Source: JAJYQH01 sp036261615 (GTDB lineage Bacteria > Actinomycetota > Actinomycetes > Propionibacteriales > Propionibacteriaceae). Taken from it: a stretch of 33,119 bases of DNA. Position 1 is the stretch's first letter. Each line of letters opens with the position of its first letter. The translations under genes were made by a program, and so were the position numbers. The stretch is from contig DATAKK010000003.1 in assembly GCA_036261615.1 (NCBI GenBank), forward strand, positions 1 through 33,119, in the 5' to 3' direction. This document shows, one piece after another, positions 18,519-26,496 of this stretch. The notes below the pieces were generated by a model. It was not told the DNA's origin, did no database searches, and was given only the letters and a program-made list of their open reading frames with translations.

Positions 18519-19396
18519 GCGACGCCGATCAGGCAGCCGAGAAGCAGGCCGACCGCCGCGGCCAGCTCCCCCAGGCCGGTGCGCTTGAGCACCGGGATGA
18601 GCGCCCGGCCGGACGCTCCGCGGTGGATGTCCCGGACGGCCGGCACGAGGAACACCGCTCCGACCAGGCTCAGGAGCGCCCACCACGTGGTGAGCGCGGC
18701 CACGGCGACGAGCAGCAGCAGCGAGACGACGACGATCGCCGTGTAGAAGACGCGGGTGCCGCCCTCCCCGAGGCGGGTCGCCAGGGTGTGCTTGCCGGAG
18801 GCGACGTCCGTGTGCACGTCGCGGAGATTGTTGGCGACGAGGATCGCGCAGGCCAGGCCCCCGATCGCGCACGCCACGAGCCACGCGGACGCCGGCACCC
18901 GCCCGATCTGGGTGTAGACGGTGCCCGACACGGCGACCAGGCCGAAGAAGACGAAGACGAACACCTCTCCCCACCCGGCGTAGCCGTAGGGGTGGGTGCC
19001 GCCGGTGTAGTACCAGGCGGCCAGCACCGACGCGACCCCGAGGGCGAGCAGCCACCAGTGGCCGCTCAGCGCGACGAGCACCAGTCCGGCCAGGCCCGCG
19101 AGGCCGAAACACGCGAACGCCGCCCGTTTCACCGCCGCCGGGGACGACACGCCCGACCCGACCAGCCGCAGCGGGCCGACCCGGTCGTCGTCGGTTCCGC
19201 GGATGCCGTCGGAGTAGTCGTTGGCGTAGTTGACGCCCACCTGCAGGGCGAGGGCGACGACGAGGGCGAGCAGCGCGCGCACCGCCCCGAACCCGTGCGC
19301 GGCGACGGTGATGCCGGACGCCGCCGCGACCGGCGCGATCGCCGCCGGCAGCGTGCGCAGTCGCGCCCCTTCGACCCATTCACCGGCTGTGGCCAC
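18515..19396 (-). CDS. menA: 1,4-Dihydroxy-2-naphthoate polyprenyltransferase
   Basis: UbiA-family membrane prenyltransferase that attaches the polyprenyl tail to dihydroxynaphthoate. The 293 residues form about eight to nine transmembrane helices. The first Asp-rich motif is NYANDYSDGIRGTDD (D60, D63) and the second is NNLRDVHTDVASGKHTLA (D193, D197). GTG 19396 gives the family N-terminus (EWVEGARLRTLPAAIAPV) and lies 17 bp inside the end of menE. A start further upstream at 19486 would add about 30 residues with no homology. Confidence 0.93.
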   Translation of the reverse strand: MATAGEWVEGARLRTLPAAIAPVAAASGITVAAHGFGAVRALLALVVALALQVGVNYANDYSDGIRGTDDDRVGPLRLVGSGVSSPAAVKRAAFACFGLAGLAGLVLVALSGHWWLLALGVASVLAAWYYTGGTHPYGYAGWGEVFVFVFFGLVAVSGTVYTQIGRVPASAWLVACAIGGLACAILVANNLRDVHTDVASGKHTLATRLGEGGTRVFYTAIVVVSLLLLVAVAALTTWWALLSLVGAVFLVPAVRDIHRGASGRALIPVLKRTGLGELAAAVGLLLGCLIGVA

Positions 19397-20504
19397 GTGA
19401 CTCCCGCCCGCTGTCCGTCTCACTGAGGGCCCACTCGCTGAGCACCCGCCGGTCGATCTTGCCAGAACTGGTTCGGGGAAGCGCATCCGGGCGCACCACC
19501 TGGCGCGGCAGCGCCGGCCCGCCGACGTGCGGGCGCAGCGCGGCCCGCCACTCCGCGAGGTCGCGCGGGTCGGTCGTCGCGAGCACCACCCGGGTGCCCC
19601 ATTCGGCGTCCGGCACGCCGAGGGCGGCGACCGGGTGCCCGGTGAGCCGGGACGCCGCCCGCTCCAGCGCCGCGAGGTCGACGTTCACCCCGCCGCTGAT
19701 GACGACGTCGTCGAGGCGGCCGAGCAGCCGCAGCCGGCCGTCGGCCCACTCGCCCCGGTCGCGGGTGAGCACGGTCCGCTCCCCGGCGAGGGTCTCGGCG
19801 GTGAGGTCGGGCCGCAGCCGGTAGCCGGAGAAGGCCATGTCGCCGTGCAGGCTGATCCGCCCGGACGCCGCCAGCCGCACCTCGACCCCCGGCAGCGGTT
19901 CGCCGTCCCACACGCAGCCGCCGCAGGTCTCGCTCATCCCGTAGGTCGTCCTCACGGCGATGCCGGCGTCCGCGGCGCGCGCGAGCAGCTCCGGCCGGGC
20001 CGCCGCGCCGCCGAGGAGCACGAGGGTGTGGGCGCGGAGGGCGGCGGTGGGCCGGGCGTCCCCGAGGGCGCGGTGCAACTGGGTGGGCACCACCGAGATC
20101 GCGGTGGGCCGGTCGGGCGGCGCGAGGTCGGCGAGGTCGGACCGGACGGTGGTGACCGGCGTCCCGGCGACGTGCGCCCGGACGAGCACCATGGCGCCGG
20201 CGACGTAGTGGGTGGGCAGCGCGAGGGTCCAGGCCAGCGGGCCGGTGAGCCGCTGGGCGCTCTCCGCGGCGGCGAGCAGCGCCCGGCGGGAGAGCACGAC
20301 GCCCTTGGGAGTCCCGGTCGACCCCGACGTGGCGACGACGAGGGCGGCGTCCGGCTCGGCGACGGGCTCGTCCGGACGCAGCATGGCGAGCGTGGCCGCT
20401 GCTCCGGCCGGGTCGACCGGCGCGACCACGAGCTCGCCGGCCAACGCCCTGGGCAGCAGGTCTGGCAGGTCGGCGGGGTCGCAGGGGGTCGGGCGCACCG
20501 TCAC
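19380..20504 (-). CDS. menE: o-Succinylbenzoate-CoA ligase
   Basis: Adenylate-forming enzyme that activates o-succinylbenzoate as its CoA ester. The 374 residues are short compared with E. coli MenE (451), but such a reduced N-terminus is common in actinobacteria. The ATP loop TSGSTGTPKG is at 59-68, TYGMSETCGG at 187-196, GRLDDVVISGGVNV at 262-275, and the catalytic lysine is K349 in RTSSGKIDRR. The GTG at 20504 heads the operon, and no strong ribosome site precedes it. The next gene, menA, begins before its stop. Confidence 0.92.
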   Translation of the reverse strand: MTVRPTPCDPADLPDLLPRALAGELVVAPVDPAGAAATLAMLRPDEPVAEPDAALVVATSGSTGTPKGVVLSRRALLAAAESAQRLTGPLAWTLALPTHYVAGAMVLVRAHVAGTPVTTVRSDLADLAPPDRPTAISVVPTQLHRALGDARPTAALRAHTLVLLGGAAARPELLARAADAGIAVRTTYGMSETCGGCVWDGEPLPGVEVRLAASGRISLHGDMAFSGYRLRPDLTAETLAGERTVLTRDRGEWADGRLRLLGRLDDVVISGGVNVDLAALERAASRLTGHPVAALGVPDAEWGTRVVLATTDPRDLAEWRAALRPHVGGPALPRQVVRPDALPRTSSGKIDRRVLSEWALSETDSGRESRGHSR

Positions 20505-20621
20505 ATCGTGCCATCCGGGCCCGTTCCGACAACGGGCCGTCCCCTCTGGGCGCCCCGGCTAAGGTCGAAACCGACGTCGCCGGGCGCACAGCGGCCCCGG
20601 CCCGAGACCCTGGAGGACCAC

Positions 20622-21395
20622 ATGATCGAAATGATCCCCATCCACGTCGGCGGCGAGCTCGTCGAGGCGATGGTGGCCCGGCCCGACCTCGCCCCCGCCG
20701 ACCCGGTTCCGCTCACCGGCGTCCTCTTCTACATGGACGCCTTCGGGCTTCGTCCGCGGATCGGCGAGATGGCCCAGCGGATCGCGAACTGGGGCTACGT
20801 CGTCATGGCGCCCAACGTCTTCCACCGCTCCGGCACGGTCGCCGAGACGTCTCCGGACGGCCCGCTCACCGACCCCGGGGCGCGGGAGGCGTTCTTCGGG
20901 TCGCTGCGCCCCCGGCTCGACGACCTGTTCAGCGCCGAGCGGCGTCCGGAACTGCTCGACGACCTGCGCGACTACGTCGACACGCTGCACCAGCTCGAGG
21001 GTGTGTCGCACCGCCCGATCGGCATCACCGGCTACTGCATGGGCGCCCGGCTCGCGGTGCTCACCGCCGGGTTGCTGGGCGACGGCGTCGCCGCGGTCGG
21101 CGGCTTCCACGGCGGCGGTCTGGTCACCGACGACGCCGAGAGCCCGCACCTGGCCCTCGCCACCGCCAAGGCCGAGTTCCTCTTCGGCCACGCCGACAAC
21201 GACCGGTCGAACACCCCCGAGCAGATGGCCGCCCTCGACCAGGCGATGACCGACCTCGGGCTCGCCCACCACAGCGCCGTGTACGAGGGCGCCCCGCACG
21301 GGTACTCGATGGCCGACACCTCGAGCTACGACGCGAAGGCGACCGAGCGGATGTTCACCGAGCTCCGCGACCTGTTCGCCCGCGCGCTCGACTGA
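20622..21395 (+). CDS. Dienelactone hydrolase family protein
   Basis: Cytoplasmic alpha/beta hydrolase of 257 residues. The Cys nucleophile sits in GITGYCMGARLA, the acid is the Asp in HADND, and the histidine is in EGAPHGYSM, giving the Cys-Asp-His triad of dienelactone hydrolases. The ATG at 20622 is preceded by GGAGG with five bases between. It stands alone, divergent from menE and convergent with the GH3 gene. A TAAGGT hexamer at 20560 could be its -10. Its true substrate is unknown, and no chlorocatechol pathway genes are near. Confidence 0.85.
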   Translation: MIEMIPIHVGGELVEAMVARPDLAPADPVPLTGVLFYMDAFGLRPRIGEMAQRIANWGYVVMAPNVFHRSGTVAETSPDGPLTDPGAREAFFGSLRPRLDDLFSAERRPELLDDLRDYVDTLHQLEGVSHRPIGITGYCMGARLAVLTAGLLGDGVAAVGGFHGGGLVTDDAESPHLALATAKAEFLFGHADNDRSNTPEQMAALDQAMTDLGLAHHSAVYEGAPHGYSMADTSSYDAKATERMFTELRDLFARALD

Positions 21396-21406
21396 CCCTC
21401 CCCCGC

Positions 21407-21483
21407 TTCTGCGAAATTCGCACCACCTGCCACACACCCCGCTCCGGGGGCCGAGTGTGGCAGGTGGTGCACGTTTCGCAGAA
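21407..21483. repeat. 77-bp cruciform-like palindrome, copy 1
   Basis: Two 29-base arms (21407-21435 and 21455-21483) pair at 26 positions around a 19-base loop, which itself contains CCCCG/CGGGG. It begins TTCTGCGAAA and ends TTTCGCAGAA. It separates the convergent hydrolase and GH3 genes and could act as a bidirectional terminator, although no T-run follows. A second copy is at 30156-30233. Confidence 0.85.
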
Positions 21484-21533
21484 AACCGGAGCCCGGGACG
21501 TTCGGGATCACCTCGTCCGGCGACCCGGCGTCC

Positions 21534-23843
21534 TCAGCGGTAGTAGCCGAAGGCGTCGGCCACCAGCTGCACGGTGGTGCCGCTGTTGTTGGTGAGGGCG
21601 ACCTTGCCGTCCGACCCCAGCTGCACCACCACGAGGTTGGCCCGGGTGTCGCCCCGCGCGTAGTTGAGGTTGGACGCCACCGGCTCGGTGGTTCCGTCCG
21701 GGTACACCGTGACGTACCCCCATCCGGCGGCCTCCTTCACCGTGACGTTGAGCACGACCGCCGAGGCGCCGCCACCCGGGACGCCGGACCTCCCGGCGAC
21801 CTGCACGTGCACCGTCCCGTTCGGGCCGACCGGCCCCGGAGCCGCGGTGTTGAACCTCGTGTCGACCACCTGCGCCGGGTTCAGCGGCACGAACGCACCC
21901 GGCGCGGTCGCGGCGCCGGTGAGGAAATAGCCGGAGACGTCGGCGACCAGCTGGACGCTCGAGCCGCCGCCGTTGGTGAAGGCGATCCTCCCGTCGGCGC
22001 CCGGCTTCACCACGACGAGGATCGCCCGCGTGTCGCCCTTCGGGTAGTTGAGATTCCGCGCCACCGGGCGGCTCGTGCCGTCGGGGTAGACCGTGACGTA
22101 GCCGGAGCCCGCGGCGTTGGTCTCGGTGACGTTGAGCACCACCGCCGACACCCCGGCCGAGGGGACGCCGGCACGTCCGGTCACCTGCACGTGCACGGTG
22201 CCGCCGGCGCCGACCGGACCGCGCGCGCCGTTGCCCGTCCTCGTGTCCAGCACCCTGGCCGGGTTGAGCGGAACGAAGGTGCCCGGGGCGCTGGCGGTGC
22301 CGGCCAGGTAGTAGCCGGAGACGTCGGCGACGAGTTGGACGGTGGTGAGGCTGCTGTTGGTGACCGCGACCTTGCCGTTGCTGCCGAGCTTGACCACCGC
22401 GAGGTTCGCCCGGGTGTCGCCCTTCGGATAGTTGAGGTTGGACGCGACCGGCTTGCTCGTGCCGTCGGGGTAGACGGTGATGTAGCCCGACCCGGTGGCG
22501 TCGGTCTCGGTGATGTTGAGCGCGACAGCGGAGACACCGCTGCTGGGGACGCCGCCCCGGCCAGCGATCTGCACGTGCACTGTCGAGTTGGGGCCGACCG
22601 GACCGGTCGCCCCGTTCCCCCGGCGCGTGTCGAGCACCCGCGACGGGGCCAGCGGGGTGAACCCGCCGGGGACCGTGCAGCGGACCAGACCGACCGAGGC
22701 CTTGAGGGCGAGCACCCGGGCCACCCGGGCGGTGAGGGACGCCGCGAACGTCGGGTCGCTGCCGGCGCGGGCGAGGGTGTTGTCGACCATGGCCTGGATG
22801 GTGAGCGGGTCGGCGTCCATGGCGATGTCGCCGCCGGCCAGCAGGAACCGGGTGCCGCGCTCGGCGGCGGGGACGGAAGCGACCGACTTGGCGTTGCCGA
22901 GGTCGTCGGAGATGACCACGCCGCTGTAGTGCAGCTGGTTTCGCAGCAGTCCGGTGATGATCCGCGAGGAGAACACGGCCGGGACGTTGGCGTCGATCTT
23001 CTGGTAGATCGCCGACGACACCATGATCGAGCTGACCCCGGCCCTGCTTGCCGCGCTGAACCCCTGGATCGACGGGGACGTGCTCGTCGTGGTGGTGTCG
23101 GTGGCCACGCCGTAGTCGGTGTTGGTCGTCACCGCGCCGAGGCCGGGGAAGTGCTTCGAGGTGCTGGCGACCGGCACCTGCCTCAGCCCGTTGATCACCG
23201 CGGTGACCGAGGTGGCCACGCTCGTCGTGGTCGTGCCGTAGTTGCGGCCAAGCTGGCCGATGGGGGCGTTCGTGCTCACGTCCGCCGCCGTGACCAGGTC
23301 GGTGACCGGGGCGAGGTTCATGAGCACCCCGGCGCCGCGCATCTGCGAGCCGTAGGTGCGCCAGTTGGAGGTGAGGGTGCCCGGCGACCAGGTGGCCTGG
23401 ACGGTGGCCTTCGGGATGGTCGAGAAGCCGCTGCCCTGCAGCCGCTGCACCAGGCCACCCTCCTGGTCGGCGGCGACGATCACCGGGATCGTCCCGCCAC
23501 CCGCGGCGACGATGCTGCTCGTGAGCTGCCGGACGCCGCTCGTCCCGATCGCCGGGGTGCCGAGCAGCACGACCGAGCCGATCTGCAGGTCGTGCAGGTG
23601 AGCGGACTCCTGCGGGCCGATCGACGACCCCTGGACGCTCATCATGTACAGCTGCCCGACCTGCTGGGCCCGGGTCAGTCGTGATGCCATCGTCTGGCAC
23701 GACGGCGGCGGAGTCGGCGCGCTCGCGGGCACCATCGGCAGCACGACGGGCGAGGTCTCGGCCCCCGCTCCGGCCGACCAGGTCACGGCCGCCGCGGCGA
23801 CCGCCGCCGCCAGGCCCTTTCGTCCCCACCCGGTCTTGGTCAT
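21534..23843 (-). CDS. Secreted glycoside hydrolase family 3 protein with three C-terminal repeats
   Basis: Exported 769-residue protein. A signal peptide (about 1-29, with Ala-rich core and AGAGA cleavage region) precedes a NagZ-like GH3 domain (about 50-385). Motifs are ADQEGGLVQRL (125-135), KHFPGLG (230-236) and VVISDDLGN (309-317), the last carrying the nucleophile Asp. The position of the usual NagZ Asp-Ser-His acid/base motif reads Asn-Thr-Asp (241-243). Three repeats of about 128 residues follow (395-522, 523-650, 651-769), each opening with a P-x-RVLDTR-like or QVVDTR segment and ending VADxxGYY. ATG 23843 has AAGGA seven bases upstream. Beta-N-acetylglucosaminidase action on wall sugars is likely but unproven. 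Confidence 0.85.
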   Translation of the reverse strand: MTKTGWGRKGLAAAVAAAAVTWSAGAGAETSPVVLPMVPASAPTPPPSCQTMASRLTRAQQVGQLYMMSVQGSSIGPQESAHLHDLQIGSVVLLGTPAIGTSGVRQLTSSIVAAGGGTIPVIVAADQEGGLVQRLQGSGFSTIPKATVQATWSPGTLTSNWRTYGSQMRGAGVLMNLAPVTDLVTAADVSTNAPIGQLGRNYGTTTTSVATSVTAVINGLRQVPVASTSKHFPGLGAVTTNTDYGVATDTTTTSTSPSIQGFSAASRAGVSSIMVSSAIYQKIDANVPAVFSSRIITGLLRNQLHYSGVVISDDLGNAKSVASVPAAERGTRFLLAGGDIAMDADPLTIQAMVDNTLARAGSDPTFAASLTARVARVLALKASVGLVRCTVPGGFTPLAPSRVLDTRRGNGATGPVGPNSTVHVQIAGRGGVPSSGVSAVALNITETDATGSGYITVYPDGTSKPVASNLNYPKGDTRANLAVVKLGSNGKVAVTNSSLTTVQLVADVSGYYLAGTASAPGTFVPLNPARVLDTRTGNGARGPVGAGGTVHVQVTGRAGVPSAGVSAVVLNVTETNAAGSGYVTVYPDGTSRPVARNLNYPKGDTRAILVVVKPGADGRIAFTNGGGSSVQLVADVSGYFLTGAATAPGAFVPLNPAQVVDTRFNTAAPGPVGPNGTVHVQVAGRSGVPGGGASAVVLNVTVKEAAGWGYVTVYPDGTTEPVASNLNYARGDTRANLVVVQLGSDGKVALTNNSGTTVQLVADAFGYYR
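21537..22661 (-). repeat. Three in-gene direct repeats of about 384 bp
   Basis: DNA encoding the three C-terminal domains of the GH3 protein: about 22661-22278, 22277-21894 and 21893-21537. The third is shorter because the protein ends at GYYR. The repeats are similar at both protein and DNA level, which allows domain gain or loss by recombination. Confidence 0.85.
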
Positions 23844-24070
23844 GACGAGTTCCTTCCCTCGGATTCTGGCCCTCGGCCCGGACCTGCCGCGGCCGTGCGG
23901 CGTCCGACATGGCGACCCCTGGGGTCGGCTCGGGAACAAGATGGGCCAGTCAGCATCAGGTTAATCCTCGAAATGGCGACGCGAGCACGGTGACTCCCGC
24001 GAGTCCCGGATCGCCGGGCCGGTCTTCGCCCGGGCCGTGGCGCCCCACTCCTCCGTCCGGCGCGCTGTCC

Positions 24071-24143
24071 CGCGAAAACGCGCGCCTCACCGCCCCGGCC
24101 GCCCTCTGCTCAACCCCCGAGCCCCCACGTGCGCAACTTCACG
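24071..24143. repeat. Diverged 73-bp repeat core related to 31192-31264
   Basis: The ends resemble the tandem repeat near 31.2 kb. CGCGAAAACGCGCGCCTC matches CGGGAAAATGCGCACCTC at most positions, and the far end shares GCGCAACTTCACG exactly. The distance between ends is 73 bp in both. The centre is not similar. Confidence 0.45.
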
Positions 24144-24202
24144 CCCACCGGACGCCAGTGGGCTGTCAGGTAAGGAGGGCCGGGCCCCTGCGGCGCCCTT
24201 TG

Positions 24203-24208
24203 TACAGT
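24203..24208 (+). promoter_or_regulatory. -10-like TACAGT (extended TGTACAGT) before the MpaB-like gene
   Basis: TACAGT preceded by TG fits an extended -10. It would start transcription at about 24215, next to ATG 24216, which opens a 9-codon frame whose TGA overlaps GTG 24242. Confidence 0.35.
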
Positions 24209-24241
24209 GGTGACGATGATTCCCGACCTCGAGCCACGGCC

Positions 24242-25147
24242 GTGACCGGCCCGGTGTCGCGCCTGGCCGCGTCCGCCCAGCTGCGGGTCGGGACCGCCAT
24301 CCGCACCCGGGTGGCTGGCCCGGACGCCGACGCGCGCGCCCTGCGCATCTGGGGCGCCCCGGGACCCCGCTGGTATCCGCCCGACGACCCCGTCGCCGTC
24401 GTGCACGCGGACGCGAGCATGTTCGTCGGCGGCATCACCGCCCTTCTTCTGCAGAGCCTGCACCCGCTCGCCATGGCCGGGGTGGCAGGCCACAGCGGCT
24501 ACCGGAGCGACCCGTGGGGGCGGGTGGCGCGCACGAGCGAGTACATCGCGATGACCACCTTCGGCCCGATCAGCGGCGCGGAGGACCTCATCGCCCGGAT
24601 CCGCGGCATCCACGAGCGGGTGCGCGGCCGCGACGAGCGCGGGCGCCCGTACCGCGCGAGCGACCCGCACCTGCTGCGCTGGGTGCACCTGGCCGAGACC
24701 TGGGCGTTCCTGCAGACCCACACCCTCTACTCCGCCCACCCGCTGACCCCCGCCGAGGCCGACGTCTACGTCGACCACACCCGACGCCCCAGCGAACTGC
24801 TCGGCGCGACCGACCTGCCGACGACCGTTGCTGACCTCGAGGCGGCGATCGAGGGCTACCGGCCCGAACTCGACACCTCCGCGGCCGCGCTGGACGCCGC
24901 ACACTTCCTGTTGCGCGAACCCCCGCTGCCGGCGTCCGCGCGGGCGGGGTACGCGCTGCTCGCCGCGGGCGCGGTCGCCGCCCTCCCGCCCTGGGCGGCG
25001 TCCATGCTGCACCTCACCGTCAACCCGCTGCTGCACCGGGTACAACTGCAGACCGGCAGGGTCGCCGCCCGGGTCGTGGCGTGGGGGCTGGAGGCCGTGC
25101 GGGAGGACCGCGTGTTCGGTCCGGACGGCCGCGGCTCGCAGCGCTAG
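24242..25147 (+). CDS. Oxygenase MpaB family (DUF2236) protein
   Basis: Protein of 301 residues in the DUF2236/MpaB family, which also includes the haem-dependent latex-clearing protein Lcp. Recognisable segments are VHADASMFVGGITALLLQSL (about 56-75), HPLAMAGVAGHSGYRSDPWGR with its conserved histidines (about 76-96), and LRWVHLAETWAFLQ (about 142-155). The GTG at 24242 overlaps the stop of a 9-codon frame (GTGA). The open frame extends upstream to 23909, but that part is low-complexity and lacks homology. Substrate is unknown. Confidence 0.8.
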   Translation: MTGPVSRLAASAQLRVGTAIRTRVAGPDADARALRIWGAPGPRWYPPDDPVAVVHADASMFVGGITALLLQSLHPLAMAGVAGHSGYRSDPWGRVARTSEYIAMTTFGPISGAEDLIARIRGIHERVRGRDERGRPYRASDPHLLRWVHLAETWAFLQTHTLYSAHPLTPAEADVYVDHTRRPSELLGATDLPTTVADLEAAIEGYRPELDTSAAALDAAHFLLREPPLPASARAGYALLAAGAVAALPPWAASMLHLTVNPLLHRVQLQTGRVAARVVAWGLEAVREDRVFGPDGRGSQR

Positions 25148-25151
25148 CCAC

Positions 25152-25157
25152 TAGCCT
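25152..25157 (+). promoter_or_regulatory. -10 element TAGCCT for leaderless ArsB-like gene
   Basis: TAGCCT lies six bases before GTG 25164, directly after the preceding stop codon. Spacing and hexamer match the menF, menG and APH-like starts. Confidence 0.45.
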
Positions 25158-25163
25158 TGGCGG

Positions 25164-26453
25164 GTGCCGACCGCCCTCGCCGAAGGCCTTGCCGCCCTCG
25201 TGCTGCTCGGCGTCCTGGCCTTCGCCGTCACCCGCCCGCGCGACCTGCCCGAAGCGGTCGCCGCCGTGCCCGGGGCCCTGCTCGTCACCCTGCTCGGCGT
25301 CGTCCCGTGGCGCCAGGCGGGGCACCAGGTGTCGGCGATGCTGCCGACCGTCGTCTTCCTCGCCGCCGTGCTCATGCTCAGCCACCTCTGCGACCGCGAG
25401 GGCCTGTTCACCTGGGCCGGGGACGCCGTCGCGCGCCGGTCCGGCGGGCGCCCGGTGCGCCTGCTCGCCCTCGTGTTCGTCATGGCGTCCCTCATCACGG
25501 CGGTGCTGAGCCTCGACGCGACAGTCGTGCTGCTCACCCCGGTGGTGTTCGCGACGGCGTCCCGCCTCGGCATGCGGCCGACGCCGCACGTCTACGCGAC
25601 GACCCACCTCGCCAACTCCGGCTCGCTGCTGCTGCCGGTGTCGAACCTCACCAACCTCATCGCGCTGAGCAGCGCGGGGCTCAGCTTCACCCGGTTCGCG
25701 GGGCTGATGGCACTGCCCTGGGTGGTGGCGGTCGGCGTCGAGTTCGCGGTGTTCGTCGGCTTCTTCGAGCCCGACCTGTCCGTGCACGCGACGCCCCGGG
25801 ACGCCGGCGAGCCCCCGCCGGTCCCGGCGTTCGCGATCACCGCCCTCGCCCTCACGCTGGCCGGCTTCGTCGTCTGTTCGGTCGTGCACGTCGAGCCGTT
25901 CTGGGCCGCGCTCGCCGGCGTCCTCGCCATCACCGCCAAGCGGCTGGCGACCGGTGCGGGGCGCCCTACCGGGGAACTCGCCGGTCTCGGCCGGGCCGCC
26001 AACCCGTGGTTCCTCGCGTTCGTACTCGCCCTCGCCGTGGTCGTCGCCGCGGTGCTCGACCACGGGCTCGGCTCGGCGCTCCGTCACGTCATGCCGCACC
26101 CCGCCCACCCGCTCGGCGGAGGCCTCGTCGGCCTGGTCGACCTGCTCTGGCTCACCGGCCTCGCCGCCCTGCTCGCCAACCTCGTCAACAACCTGCCCGC
26201 GGTGCTGGTGCTCGCCCCGCTCGCCGCTCCGCTGGGGCCGCTCGCGGTGCTCGCCGTGCTCATCGGCGTCAACATCGGCCCCAACGTCACCTATGTCGGA
26301 TCGCTCGCCACCCTGCTGTGGCGCCGCATCCTCTCGGCCCACGACCACGACCCCGAACTGGGCGTGTTCACCCGGCTCGGCCTGCGCACGGTGCCGCTCG
26401 CCCTCGTCGGGTGCACGCTGGCACTGTGGTTGGTGGGTCCGCTGCTCACCTGA
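25164..26453 (+). CDS. ArsB/NhaD-superfamily membrane permease
   Basis: Inner-membrane ion transporter of 429 residues with about eleven helices. The segments LDATVVLLTPVV (about 115-126), SGSLLLPVSNLTNLIALSS (about 153-171), LVNNLPAVLVLAPL and GVNIGPNVTYVGSLATLLWRR (about 372-392) are hallmarks of the ArsB branch of the ion transporter superfamily. No arsR, arsC or arsA is nearby, so arsenite export is not established; another anion is equally possible. The GTG at 25164 lacks a ribosome site but has a -10 at leaderless distance. A UspA-like gene follows after 43 bp. Confidence 0.8.
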   Translation: MPTALAEGLAALVLLGVLAFAVTRPRDLPEAVAAVPGALLVTLLGVVPWRQAGHQVSAMLPTVVFLAAVLMLSHLCDREGLFTWAGDAVARRSGGRPVRLLALVFVMASLITAVLSLDATVVLLTPVVFATASRLGMRPTPHVYATTHLANSGSLLLPVSNLTNLIALSSAGLSFTRFAGLMALPWVVAVGVEFAVFVGFFEPDLSVHATPRDAGEPPPVPAFAITALALTLAGFVVCSVVHVEPFWAALAGVLAITAKRLATGAGRPTGELAGLGRAANPWFLAFVLALAVVVAAVLDHGLGSALRHVMPHPAHPLGGGLVGLVDLLWLTGLAALLANLVNNLPAVLVLAPLAAPLGPLAVLAVLIGVNIGPNVTYVGSLATLLWRRILSAHDHDPELGVFTRLGLRTVPLALVGCTLALWLVGPLLT

Positions 26454-26496
26454 ACGACTCGGCCGGCCACCGTCGACCGGCCCCGAGGAGGTCACC

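Larger units (their letters stand above)
23844..24241. other. 398-bp intergenic region
   Basis: No coding sequence is supported here. It holds the GH3 ribosome site (minus strand, next to 23843), a TAACCT hexamer on the minus strand at 23963-23958 that might be the GH3 -10, a diverged copy of the 73-bp repeat core at 24071-24143, an unused TAAGGAGGG at 24171-24179, and a -10-like TACAGT at 24203. Confidence 0.6.

Noticed and set aside
19397..19486. Longer menA start at 19486
   Set aside because: The extra residues lie inside menE and do not resemble the prenyltransferase N-terminus; GTG 19396 gives the expected start.
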